A stretch of DNA of 64,000 nt from an uncultured Flavobacteriaceae bacterium (GTDB taxonomy: Bacteria; Bacteroidota; Bacteroidia; Flavobacteriales; Flavobacteriaceae), in assembly GCA_947500435.1 (NCBI GenBank), contig CANMRV010000002.1, positions 620,001 to 684,000 of the forward strand, read 5' to 3'. Made by a program: the position numbers and the translations under genes. The notes under the pieces are model-generated. The model had not been told where the DNA came from and did not search any database. It saw nothing but the letters and a program-made list of their open reading frames with translations. Below, piece after piece: positions 22,149 through 30,343 of this stretch. Numbering within the stretch: the first letter of the stretch is position 1; the number at the start of each line of letters is the position of its first letter.

Positions 22149-24005
22149 ATGAAATATAAAATTCTAAGCCTCTTCCTAATCGGAATGTGCTTTCTACAGT
22201 CTTGTGCAGAAAACAAAGCCGAAAACAAAGAGGAAATAGCGAAAAGAGCAGGGGCAGAGGTTTACCAAACCAATTGTGCGGTTTGTCATAGTGGAGCCAT
22301 TTCGGAAGCTCCGAAATTGGCAAGTTTAAAATTGCTTTCCAAAGAGGCTATCGTCAAAACTTTACGGACTGGTGTCATGCGCAATCAAGCCGATCGCTTG
22401 ACCCAAGAACAGCACGAGCAATTGGCATCCTTTATTTCAAGTGGTAGCGAAACGGAGGTGGCGAATGCCGTTATTTCTGGAAAATGTGCAGAAGAAAATA
22501 CCGATACTGCTGATGCGGTTCCCATCATTGGTAATTGGGGAATGGGCTTACAAAACAAGCGCTTTTACGATAGCGATGATTTGAAAATCAACGCGGCAAA
22601 TGCCTCAGAATTAAAGTTAAGCTGGGCTTTTGCTTTTCCGAATGCCACTCGGGCAAGGTCGCAACCTACTATTGTTGGCAATACACTGTATACCGCAAGT
22701 CAGCATGGAACGATATATGCCTTGGACAGAAAAACGGGTTGTATCCGATGGACCTTTCAAGCTGCCGAAGAAGTACGTAGTGCCTTGGTCGTTGGTACTG
22801 ATGAAAATGGAATGGCCAATCGCTTGTATTTCGGTGATTTTGCAGCAAACGTATATTCCCTTGATTTGAAAACTAAAAAACTCCTTTGGAAACGAAAAGT
22901 AGACGAGCATCATATGGCAACGGTTACCGGCTCACTGAATGTTTTCGAAAATCGATTGTATGTACCAGTTTCTTCCCTGGAAATTATTTCCGCTTTTGAT
23001 GAAAATTATGAATGCTGTACGTTTCGCGGGGCTATGGTCGCTTTAAATGCGGATACAGGAGAACAAATCTGGAAAACCCATACCATTCCCGAAGCAGCAA
23101 AACCGACCGGAAAAACTAGTGTTGGAACTACGAAGATGGGTCCCTCTGGCGCGCCGGTTTGGACTTCTCCGACCATCGATATCAAACGAAGGGTGCTCTA
23201 TTTTGGAACAGGAGAAAATTACACCCGCCCAGTTTCTAAAACGAGTGATGCTATTATGGCGATGCGCATGGATGACGGCAATATTCTTTGGACGCAACAA
23301 ATGTATCCTGATGATGCTTGGAATGGGGCTTGTGTATATCCTCCCTACGGACCAAATTGTCCTGAATATCATGGTCCCGATGCGGATTTCGGCGCTCCGG
23401 TCATGTTAATTACTTCTGGTAAAAAAGACATTTTGTTAGCTGGGCAGAAGTCCGGTGAGGTGTATGCTCTAGACCCTGATAATGGCGGAGAAATCATTTG
23501 GACAGATTTAGTGGGAAGAGGTGCCATTATGGGTGGTGTGCATTGGGGAATGGCGAGTGATGGAAAAACCCTCTATGTACCTATCAATGACCAAAACGAC
23601 TATCCTTTACATAAGGAAAAACCTATTCAGCCAGGGGTTCATGCCCTAAACATAGCAGATGGCAAACGCCTTTGGTCAACTATAGAAGAAAACCGCTGTG
23701 GCGAATCGGAAGAATATCAATGCGGACCGGGTATTTCAGCAGCAATTACAGCAACTCCCGAAGTCCTTTTTGCCGGTGCTTTGGACGGCATGCTAAAAGC
23801 CTACGATACGAAAACTGGCAAAGAACTTTGGGCCTACGATACAGACCGAGACTATGAGGCCGTGAATGGGGCAAAGGCCTATGGCGGAACTATTGATTCT
23901 GATGGTCCGGTTGTAGTAGGCAATCAACTATTTATCACCTCAGGCTATGCCAAGTTCGGTGAACAGCCCGGCAATGTATTATTGGCGTTTGAAGTTGCGG
24001 AGTGA
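22149..24005 (+). CDS. Quinoprotein: cytochrome c fused to PQQ propeller, PVA-dehydrogenase-like lipoprotein
   Basis: A 618-residue lipoprotein (LQSC, Cys19). A c-type heme site CAVCH lies at residues 43-47, with a likely Met ligand in TGVMRNQA. After about residue 125 comes a PQQ-type propeller with tryptophan docking motifs (GCIRWTFQAAEEVRS, LLWKRKVDEHHMATV, LWAYDTDRDYEAV). The segments GPSGAPVWTSPTID, LYFGTGENYTRP and DDAWNGAC resemble polyvinyl-alcohol dehydrogenases, which combine cytochrome c and PQQ domains. It oxidises an alcohol and passes electrons to its own heme. The substrate is unknown. Confidence 0.85.
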   Translation: MKYKILSLFLIGMCFLQSCAENKAENKEEIAKRAGAEVYQTNCAVCHSGAISEAPKLASLKLLSKEAIVKTLRTGVMRNQADRLTQEQHEQLASFISSGSETEVANAVISGKCAEENTDTADAVPIIGNWGMGLQNKRFYDSDDLKINAANASELKLSWAFAFPNATRARSQPTIVGNTLYTASQHGTIYALDRKTGCIRWTFQAAEEVRSALVVGTDENGMANRLYFGDFAANVYSLDLKTKKLLWKRKVDEHHMATVTGSLNVFENRLYVPVSSLEIISAFDENYECCTFRGAMVALNADTGEQIWKTHTIPEAAKPTGKTSVGTTKMGPSGAPVWTSPTIDIKRRVLYFGTGENYTRPVSKTSDAIMAMRMDDGNILWTQQMYPDDAWNGACVYPPYGPNCPEYHGPDADFGAPVMLITSGKKDILLAGQKSGEVYALDPDNGGEIIWTDLVGRGAIMGGVHWGMASDGKTLYVPINDQNDYPLHKEKPIQPGVHALNIADGKRLWSTIEENRCGESEEYQCGPGISAAITATPEVLFAGALDGMLKAYDTKTGKELWAYDTDRDYEAVNGAKAYGGTIDSDGPVVVGNQLFITSGYAKFGEQPGNVLLAFEVAE

Positions 24006-24010
24006 GTGAA

Positions 24011-24205
24011 TTAAGCGTTTTCTCCTTTGTTTTTCCTGTAAAAATCATAAAACGAATACACGGCAAAGAAAGCCCAGATAGCTCTGTACGTCCATATGTT
24101 CATTTCAATTCCGAAAATTGCAGCCTCTGTTTGATTTACAAAAAAACCGTAGGTTAGATTGGCTACCGCTAAAAATCCGATGACAAGGGATATGTATTTA
24201 TTCAT
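24011..24205 (-). CDS. Small two-helix membrane protein
   Basis: A 64-residue protein with hydrophobic segments at ISLVIGFLAVANLTYGFFV and NIWTYRAIWAFFAVYSFYDF and a basic C-terminus (YRKNKGENA). I do not recognise a family. It ends six bases from the convergent quinoprotein stop. Confidence 0.6.
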   Translation of the reverse strand: MNKYISLVIGFLAVANLTYGFFVNQTEAAIFGIEMNIWTYRAIWAFFAVYSFYDFYRKNKGENA

Positions 24206-24250
24206 ATGGTTTTGTTTGGTTGAACAACAAGCGAATATAGGTAATTGCCC

Positions 24251-24273
24251 TTCTCATTCTAATAAAATGAGAA
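24251..24273. terminator. Hairpin after the DUF3179 gene
   Basis: Perfect eight-base arms TTCTCATT and AATGAGAA with a seven-base loop lie 20 bases after the DUF3179 stop. No T-run follows on the minus strand, so it is either a weak terminator or an operator for the 64-residue gene that starts 45 bases further on. Confidence 0.4.
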
Positions 24274-24293
24274 TTTTCACTAATAATCAGCAA

Positions 24294-25142
24294 TCACGAG
24301 CGAAATAATTGTCCATTAGGGTAGTTGATTTTAAAGGCGTACCATCTCATAAAGAGTTGAAATGGTCTTTTGTTGGTTTCATCTAAAGCATAGGGGATTT
24401 TTTCATCAAATAACCGAATCGTGTGACCATTAATTTTATCGGTAAGGCCTGAAGTGATTTTACTAGATTCATAGAATACCACTTGATTATCGATTTTCAC
24501 AGCCAAACCTTTGACCATTCTCGGTAAGGTTTTATCTTCTTGAACAATCGTCTTAGCAAAAAACGGAGGCAAGAAATTTTTATTTATTTTGACTACGTGA
24601 CCCAGGAAGTTCATTCCCGTATTCATAATTTTCTTGATGACTTTGTGTTCTCCAGAGATACAGATAGCTAGATTGGGACTGGTTTTAAATTCATCCCGGA
24701 CGAATGTATCTTTTAAATAGCTTGTTTTTAACACTGTACCCTTCAATTCTCCATCAAGACATTCTCCTGTAAGATGATTCCATAACGAATTTGTTTTCCT
24801 ATCTTTTATTAAGAGCTGGCCATTATAAACCCCTACGGCCTCAAAATATAAATAGGCTCCATCAACAACGGGCTCCATTACCACTCCGGCATTACACATT
24901 ACACAGAAGGATATCATATAGGGTTTCCCCTTGCATTTCCCTTGAACAATATGATGGTAGATTACCTCACTTTTAAGAAATCCCGAAGAGAAGGTTTCAT
25001 TTTCAACTACCAATAGCGCTTTATTCTTGTTTAAATTCAATTCTCTCAAAGGCGTTGAAAGGAAATCGTTGGGAATATGCCACGGTTTGAACTTGCCATG
25101 TTCCCAAAACACCTTATCTATATCGAATTGCTGTAAATTCAT
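24294..25142 (-). CDS. DUF3179 domain-containing protein
   Basis: A 282-residue protein without an evident signal peptide. DUF3179 proteins are recognised by the cysteine- and aspartate-rich core; here ISFCVMCNAGVVMEP (CxxC-like), SLWNHLTGECLDGE and the final PYALDETNKRPFQLFMRWYAF. The family is common in environmental bacteria, and its function is unknown. The gene is single, divergent from the TPM-domain gene. Confidence 0.82.
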   Translation of the reverse strand: MNLQQFDIDKVFWEHGKFKPWHIPNDFLSTPLRELNLNKNKALLVVENETFSSGFLKSEVIYHHIVQGKCKGKPYMISFCVMCNAGVVMEPVVDGAYLYFEAVGVYNGQLLIKDRKTNSLWNHLTGECLDGELKGTVLKTSYLKDTFVRDEFKTSPNLAICISGEHKVIKKIMNTGMNFLGHVVKINKNFLPPFFAKTIVQEDKTLPRMVKGLAVKIDNQVVFYESSKITSGLTDKINGHTIRLFDEKIPYALDETNKRPFQLFMRWYAFKINYPNGQLFRS

Positions 25143-25361
25143 GGTATTCAGTCGATTAGTTTTTAAAAATACGTTATTTTAAAATGCAATAAGTGTTTTT
25201 TTAGTGGTGAAGAATGATATTAAGTATGCACTTCTTATGAACTCAAGGCGTTCTCATTTCATTTAATTCTCGAGAACAAGTTATGAAAAGCACGATATAA
25301 CACTGTTTATAGGGATAGAGATACCCTAATAATTTTCTAGCTTCGTAGACGTTAGTCAATC

Positions 25362-26759
25362 ATGCAACCAACTATGAAGCAAGTTCTTTTTTTAAAACCA
25401 TTATTTTTTTTCGGATTAGTATGGATTTGCAAAAGTACCATAGCCCAAACTCCAGCTCCGGATTTGGATTCTATTACAGAGGATTCCTATCGACGGATGT
25501 TGGAACGACAGGAAGCCGAGCAAAACGATATTGTATATCCCAACTTTGTCGCTCCGGAGTATGATAGTAATTTGGAAACTTATTCAGTCGCCGCCGTGTC
25601 AAGTCCCAGAGGCGAGGGAATTATAGGATATGTATCCGACCCAAATGATATTATCGACTTTGCAGCAGAGCAGCGCATTAATGAACTCTTGTATGAACTG
25701 GAGCAAAAATCTTCAGTAGAAGTTGCTGTGGTTATGTTGCCCAGTATTGGGCAGGAAGTTCCGAAAAGTTTTGCCGTGGATTTATTCAAAGAGTGGAAAA
25801 TAGGCAAAGCAGATACAGATAATGGCTTGTTAATCATTACAGTAATGGACCAGCGCCGCACCGAATTCGAAGTCGGTTATGGCCTTGAAGGGATATTGAC
25901 CGATGTAGTTTGCTATCGCATTGGAGTCAATGAAATTGTCCCGCGTTTTAAAGAAGGTGATTTTGGGGGAGGTATTGAAAATGCGGTACTTCGGGTCAAA
26001 GAATTTTTGGAAAACCCAGAAGCTATTGATGAAGTATATGGTTATAGTGTAGTTCACGAAGAACAGGAATTTAAGTGGCAATGGTATCACCTTTTACTTT
26101 TGATATACCCGATACTTTGTCTCGTATTCGGATTCTGGTATTACGGACAGGCCTTTGATATTCAATTATCCAAAGACGATTATTACGACAAATACCATCG
26201 CCTGGACAAATTGAAATTTGGCTGCACGCAGTACTTATTTCCAATACCCATGTTATTCTTTGCCCGAATGGCCAAAAGGCGTTTGGAGCGATACCGTAAT
26301 GCGCCCAGGTTTAGCAAACTCAATGGAAAGCCAATGAAGTTGCTGACCAATTATGATGAAATCGAATTTCTTGCTGAAGCACAACTCCTTGAGGAAGAAT
26401 TGAAATCAATTCTCTATGACGTTTGGATTACCGAAGACGAAAGTGATATAATGTTTTTGGAGTATGAAGGTCCTAACGGTCGTAAATACTCTGATTGCAA
26501 GGAGTGCAGCTATAAGACTTTTGGTAAAATAAGCTCTTTAGTTCTCGTTGCTGCGACTTATGACCATGGCGGAACGCGAATCGATAAATACGAATGTCGC
26601 AATTGCAATTATAAAGAGGAGAAAGAAATAGAGACTCCCCAAAAGTCAAGACCTAGTGAATCTTCTTCAGGTTCATCGTTTTCCTCTTCAAGCAGCAGTT
26701 CTTCTTCGAGTTTTGGAGGTGGAAGTTCTGGTGGGGGTGGGGCAGGGGTGAGTTGGTGA
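25362..26759 (+). CDS. TPM-domain membrane protein with zinc ribbon and Ser/Gly tail
   Basis: A 465-residue protein with a signal peptide; the start could also be the ATG at 25374. A TPM (YgcG-like) domain spans about residues 85-215 (IIDFAAEQRINELLYELE, DNGLLIITVMDQRRTEFEV, YGLEGILTD). One membrane helix follows (LLLLIYPILCLVFGFWYYG), so the next part is cytosolic. Near residues 375-420 two CxxC pairs (CKEC and CRNC) suggest a zinc ribbon. The tail is runs of Ser then Gly ending GAGVSW, as in many YgcG-like proteins. TPM proteins take part in envelope or membrane-protein quality control; the role here is not known. Confidence 0.85.
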   Translation: MQPTMKQVLFLKPLFFFGLVWICKSTIAQTPAPDLDSITEDSYRRMLERQEAEQNDIVYPNFVAPEYDSNLETYSVAAVSSPRGEGIIGYVSDPNDIIDFAAEQRINELLYELEQKSSVEVAVVMLPSIGQEVPKSFAVDLFKEWKIGKADTDNGLLIITVMDQRRTEFEVGYGLEGILTDVVCYRIGVNEIVPRFKEGDFGGGIENAVLRVKEFLENPEAIDEVYGYSVVHEEQEFKWQWYHLLLLIYPILCLVFGFWYYGQAFDIQLSKDDYYDKYHRLDKLKFGCTQYLFPIPMLFFARMAKRRLERYRNAPRFSKLNGKPMKLLTNYDEIEFLAEAQLLEEELKSILYDVWITEDESDIMFLEYEGPNGRKYSDCKECSYKTFGKISSLVLVAATYDHGGTRIDKYECRNCNYKEEKEIETPQKSRPSESSSGSSFSSSSSSSSSSFGGGSSGGGGAGVSW

Positions 26760-26812
26760 TTCGTAAAAATTGTAATACCTTTTAACAACACTAACCTTCA
26801 AGTATCTTTTTG

Positions 26813-27664
26813 ATGGGATTTAATGTAACCGCAGATTTAGTCCCCCTATTTCGTGGTCTGGTTACCGGACTGCAACCTTTTGCGGCTGCGCAGGAGGTTA
26901 GCTTGGTTTTTGAATCCGAGGTTTCAAGTTTACATGCGTCCTATAATCCTGAAGAGGTGCTTTCGGAGATTACGGTATTGTTGAGTCGCGTTATCACTTT
27001 TACGCCGCAATCTTATTCCATTATCGTTTCCGTTGGGCAATGTGATGTGAATTCAGATCATAGCATACTTACTATTGAGAATACTGGAGTAGATCTTTCA
27101 AAGCTGGGGGAAATCTTATCCGCAGTACGAAATGGATTGTCCGTTGAACGTCTTGAGAAGGGCACACGTTTTATAGTTTCAATTCCCACAACAAAAGTTA
27201 GTAACACAAAAAAGCCCAATAGCCATAATGGAACACTATTACCAAAGCAATACCCCATGTATCATGCGGTGATGCATAAACGCTTGGCTTCGCATTTTTC
27301 GAACACGGCTAATCTGCAAAATGCCGCAGAACAGAAGGGACCAAGTGAAGGTGTATTTTTAAAAAAGGTGAATGCAGTGATACATTCCCATCTATCAGAC
27401 ACTAATTTTAAAGTAGATACACTTTCGAATGCAATGGCACTGAGCAGAACACAGTTATTTCGAAAAGTAAAGAGTTTGACCCAAATGTCTCCACAGCAAT
27501 ACCTGCGTTTTGTACGTTTGGAAACTGCTAAAAAATTACTACAATCTAAAGACAAAGATCTCAATGTGAGTGAGGTGTGTTATGCGGTAGGTTTTGCAAG
27601 TAAGAGTCATTTTACCCGTTCGTTCCAAAAAGAGTTTGGTTTTAATCCTTCGGAGTACAAATAG
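26813..27664 (+). CDS. AraC-family regulator with decayed HATPase-like N-terminus
   Basis: The start is ATG at 26813 (283 residues); a TTG precedes it. The C-terminal AraC domain (about 180-283) has both helix-turn-helix units: NFKVDTLSNAMALSRTQLFR and NVSEVCYAVGFASKSHFTRS. The N-terminus reads like the ATPase domain of a hybrid two-component sensor: FNVTADLVPLFRGLVTGLQP, an N-box-like ITVLLSRVITFTPQ lacking the catalytic Asn residues, and a G1-like LTIENTGVDLSKLGE. It has no receiver domain. It probably descends from a hybrid sensor and now acts as a free regulator. The NTF2-fold genes downstream are plausible targets. Confidence 0.82.
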   Translation: MGFNVTADLVPLFRGLVTGLQPFAAAQEVSLVFESEVSSLHASYNPEEVLSEITVLLSRVITFTPQSYSIIVSVGQCDVNSDHSILTIENTGVDLSKLGEILSAVRNGLSVERLEKGTRFIVSIPTTKVSNTKKPNSHNGTLLPKQYPMYHAVMHKRLASHFSNTANLQNAAEQKGPSEGVFLKKVNAVIHSHLSDTNFKVDTLSNAMALSRTQLFRKVKSLTQMSPQQYLRFVRLETAKKLLQSKDKDLNVSEVCYAVGFASKSHFTRSFQKEFGFNPSEYK

Positions 27665-27776
27665 CAAAAAACGCAACGAGCGTGCAAATTTTCGCAACCT
27701 CTGGTCAATTTTCATCAAAATCTCCCCCCTAACTTTGGATAATGAAAACAGCTAGCAATCTTAAAAAACAGGAAAT

Positions 27777-28175
27777 ATGGATAATCTAAAGAAAAACCGG
27801 GAATTCATTCTGCGATATTTTAATGCACTTTCAGGAAAAGACAAGACTAGGGAATTATGCAAACAATTCACCAATGACGAAAAGCTTCTAGAGCACATTG
27901 AATTCTTCGAAGGTGCCTTTCCTAAATATGAACTCTTTGTAGAAGAAATGGTAACAGAAGGAAACAAAGTAGTAGTGCAGGGTCGTGCTACGGGACTTCA
28001 TCAAGGTGCCTTGAACGGCATTCCGCCAACAGGTAAAATGATGGATTTACCCTTTGTAATTCGCTATACCATCGAGAATGAAATGATTACCGATATGTGG
28101 TTAATAGCCGATCAAATGATTCTTATGGAGCAGTTAGGAGTTATGGCAAAAGAAACCGAAGAACAAACCCACTAA
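27777..28175 (+). CDS. SnoaL-like ester cyclase-type protein
   Basis: A 132-residue NTF2-fold protein with the ester-cyclase pattern: REFILRYFNALSGKDKTREL, FEGAFPKYELFVEEMVTEGN, VVQGRATGLHQGALNGIPPTG and IRYTIENEMITDMWLIAD. No signal peptide is present. It follows the AraC gene by 112 bases and leads a short run with the lipoprotein gene 10 bases downstream, which also has an NTF2-type pattern. Confidence 0.82.
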   Translation: MDNLKKNREFILRYFNALSGKDKTRELCKQFTNDEKLLEHIEFFEGAFPKYELFVEEMVTEGNKVVVQGRATGLHQGALNGIPPTGKMMDLPFVIRYTIENEMITDMWLIADQMILMEQLGVMAKETEEQTH

Positions 28176-28185
28176 GAAAACACAA

Positions 28186-28722
28186 ATGAAGAAGCTACTT
28201 ATTCTTTTACCGCTCCTTTCCATTATTTCTTGTGGGGAAGCAGATAAAACCATAGAAAATCAAAAAGTTGTTGCCGAATTGGAGGCGTATCAATCAAACA
28301 AAACTTTGGAAGAAAACACAAAGAAGTTTATCGAAAATTATTTGAGGGATTTGAGTGGTCCGGATTGGAGCTCCAAAATTCTTAAATACCTGCAACCAAA
28401 TCCTGATGAATTTTTAAAGGAGCATACGGCATTTCGAGCATCCTATGCAAATTACAAATCGACCATAAAGCATATGGCGGTCGATGGCAACGAATGTATT
28501 GTCTGGCTTGAGATAACCGCCAATTATGCTTCAATCTATCCAATAGACAATGGCAATTATGGTGACGAGGCCATAGCTGGTTTTGAGGCGAAAAACCAAG
28601 ATGTTTCTTGGGATGAAACCTGGTATTTCAATGTAGTCGATGGACGGTTCGGTGATAAATGGGGAATGTTAAAAGATTATACCGCCATACTCGAGGATTT
28701 AAAAGGAGTGGAAGCAAAATGA
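28186..28722 (+). CDS. NTF2-like lipoprotein
   Basis: A 178-residue protein with a lipoprotein signal (LLSIISCGEAD). The rest shows an NTF2-type pattern: helices LEENTKKFIENYLRDLSGPD and HTAFRASYANYKSTIKHM, then paired strands (CIVWLEITANYASIYP and VSWDETWYFNVVDGRFG). It is a periplasmic partner to the cytosolic SnoaL-like protein encoded just upstream, and both end in the shared terminator before leuB. Confidence 0.72.
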   Translation: MKKLLILLPLLSIISCGEADKTIENQKVVAELEAYQSNKTLEENTKKFIENYLRDLSGPDWSSKILKYLQPNPDEFLKEHTAFRASYANYKSTIKHMAVDGNECIVWLEITANYASIYPIDNGNYGDEAIAGFEAKNQDVSWDETWYFNVVDGRFGDKWGMLKDYTAILEDLKGVEAK

Positions 28723-28757
28723 TTTTTAGCTGACAAGAGCATATTGGAATGGACAAA

Positions 28758-28798
28758 GAAACAGCCCTTAAAGCTATCAAAGCTTTAAGGGCTGTTTC
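28758..28798. terminator. Strong bidirectional terminator
   Basis: Perfect 18-base arms (GAAACAGCCCTTAAAGCT and its complement) enclose a five-base loop ATCAA. It lies between the convergent NTF2-like lipoprotein gene and leuB, 36 bases after one stop and 14 before the other. Confidence 0.85.
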
Positions 28799-28811
28799 TA
28801 ACTATAAATCC

Positions 28812-29867
28812 TTAAATATTCTCTGCCAACCAATCCCCAACTTCTGAGGTTTTGTAAGCTTTTGCGCCTTCAGAAAGGTCTTCAGTAACAATACCTTCGG
28901 CCAAAGATTTATTGACCACATCGCGAATAGCTTGAGCCTCATCTGTTAAATCCATATCCTCAAAAAGCATTGCTGCGGATAAAACAGTTGCTAAAGGATT
29001 TGCAATATCTTTCCCAGCTGCTTGCGGATAAGAACCATGTATTGGCTCGTACAGCGAAACTTTACTTCCTACGGAAGAAGATGGCATCAATCCCATAGAA
29101 CCTGCAATTACAGATGCTTCATCCGTTAAAATATCACCAAAAAGGTTTGCGGTAATCATGACGTCATATGAGCTTGGCCATTGGACTAAACGCATGGCAA
29201 CAGCATCAATAAATTCATACGATACCTCTACTTCAGGATAATCTTTTTCCAAGTTTTGAACGGTCTCTCTCCATAGTCTAGAGGATTCCAATACGTTGGC
29301 TTTATCTACGCAACATAAACGTTTTGAACGTTTCATGGCCATGTCAAATCCTTTGCGGGCCAATCTTTCTATTTCATGGCGCTCATAAGTCATGGTATCA
29401 AAAGCGGTATTGCCATCATCTTTTCTGCCACGCTCACCGAAATAAACGCCTCCTGTTAATTCCCGAAGGATAATTAAATCGGTTCCTTCAATACGCTCAC
29501 GTTTCAAGGGGGATTTATCAATCAAGGAGGGAAATGTAAAGGTCGGACGAACATTGGCGAAAAGACCTAACTTCTGACGCATTTTCAAAAGTCCCTGCTC
29601 CGGACGTACTTTCGCAGATGGGTCGTTATCAAACCTCGGGTGTCCGATAGCACCGAACAATACAGCGTCAGCATTTGCACAAACTTCATGTGTAGAATCC
29701 GGATAAGGTTCTCCCACAGCATCAATAGCAGCAGCACCTGTCAAAGCAGGCTGCCAAGTGATTTCGTGATTGTATTTTTTAGATATCGCATCACAAACTT
29801 TTACAGCTTGGTCGATTACTTCCGGTCCGATTCCGTCTCCGGCTAATAGGGCAATGTTTAGTTTCAT
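28812..29867 (-). CDS. leuB: 3-isopropylmalate dehydrogenase
   Basis: The ATG at 29867 (MKLNIALLAGDGIGPEV) is chosen over a GTG four codons upstream; it gives 351 residues, the usual length. It carries out the third step of leucine synthesis, NAD-dependent oxidative decarboxylation of 3-isopropylmalate. Diagnostic segments are RELTGGVYFGERG, the substrate-binding RERIEGTD area, and NLFGDILTDEASVIAGSMG for metal and NAD. It is the last gene of the leu operon, separated from leuA by a four-helix-bundle gene, and ends at a strong bidirectional terminator. Confidence 0.95.
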   Translation of the reverse strand: MKLNIALLAGDGIGPEVIDQAVKVCDAISKKYNHEITWQPALTGAAAIDAVGEPYPDSTHEVCANADAVLFGAIGHPRFDNDPSAKVRPEQGLLKMRQKLGLFANVRPTFTFPSLIDKSPLKRERIEGTDLIILRELTGGVYFGERGRKDDGNTAFDTMTYERHEIERLARKGFDMAMKRSKRLCCVDKANVLESSRLWRETVQNLEKDYPEVEVSYEFIDAVAMRLVQWPSSYDVMITANLFGDILTDEASVIAGSMGLMPSSSVGSKVSLYEPIHGSYPQAAGKDIANPLATVLSAAMLFEDMDLTDEAQAIRDVVNKSLAEGIVTEDLSEGAKAYKTSEVGDWLAENI

Positions 29868-29929
29868 TCTGTATTTCACTTTACGCTGAACGCCATACGC
29901 TATGCGCTGTCGTTGGCATGTTTTATTAA

Positions 29930-30277
29930 TTATATTTTGTTTACTAAATTATTTAAGCTTCTTCTTACTTTGTCAACCTTGTTATTAATTTCCTTGAATT
30001 CATTTTCCTTTATGTATCCCAAATCCTTAGCAAGTATTGTAAAACATTCCAATTCACTTGCAGAGCCTCGAGCTATGGTAAGAAATCTCTTGAATTCGGC
30101 ATCAGACTCACGTCCGCATCCTTCGGCGATATTTGCTGGGATAGAACTTGAAGCTCTTCGCATTTGACTAACTATGCCATACATTTCTGATTTTGGGAAA
30201 TCTTTGGTCAATTTATAAACTTCCAAAGTCACATCGTGTCCCAATTCCCAAACTTGATATTTTTTATAGTTTCTCAT
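29930..30277 (-). CDS. Four-helix bundle protein (23S rRNA IVS-type)
   Basis: A 115-residue protein of the S23/IVS family: YKKYQVWELGHDVTLEVYKL, FPKSEMYGIVSQMRRASSSIPANIAEG and SASELECFTILAKDLGY are the landmarks. These proteins were first found in intervening sequences inside 23S rRNA genes and also occur alone at many intergenic sites, with no proven function. Here the gene sits between leuA and leuB in the same orientation. Imperfect inverted repeats flank it (TACGCTGAACGCCATACGC near 29882-29900 against CATGGTGTTTGGCGTATAG near 30303-30321), fitting insertion as a unit. Confidence 0.9.
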   Translation of the reverse strand: MRNYKKYQVWELGHDVTLEVYKLTKDFPKSEMYGIVSQMRRASSSIPANIAEGCGRESDAEFKRFLTIARGSASELECFTILAKDLGYIKENEFKEINNKVDKVRRSLNNLVNKI

Positions 30278-30343
30278 TTAACCCACTATTCAAGCGCGTT
30301 GCGCATGGTGTTTGGCGTATAGCAAACAGCGCAACAAAAACGC

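Noticed and set aside
28758..28798. Long inverted repeat, possibly an insertion sequence end.
   Set aside because: The arms are separated by five bases between convergent genes; a terminator explains it fully.
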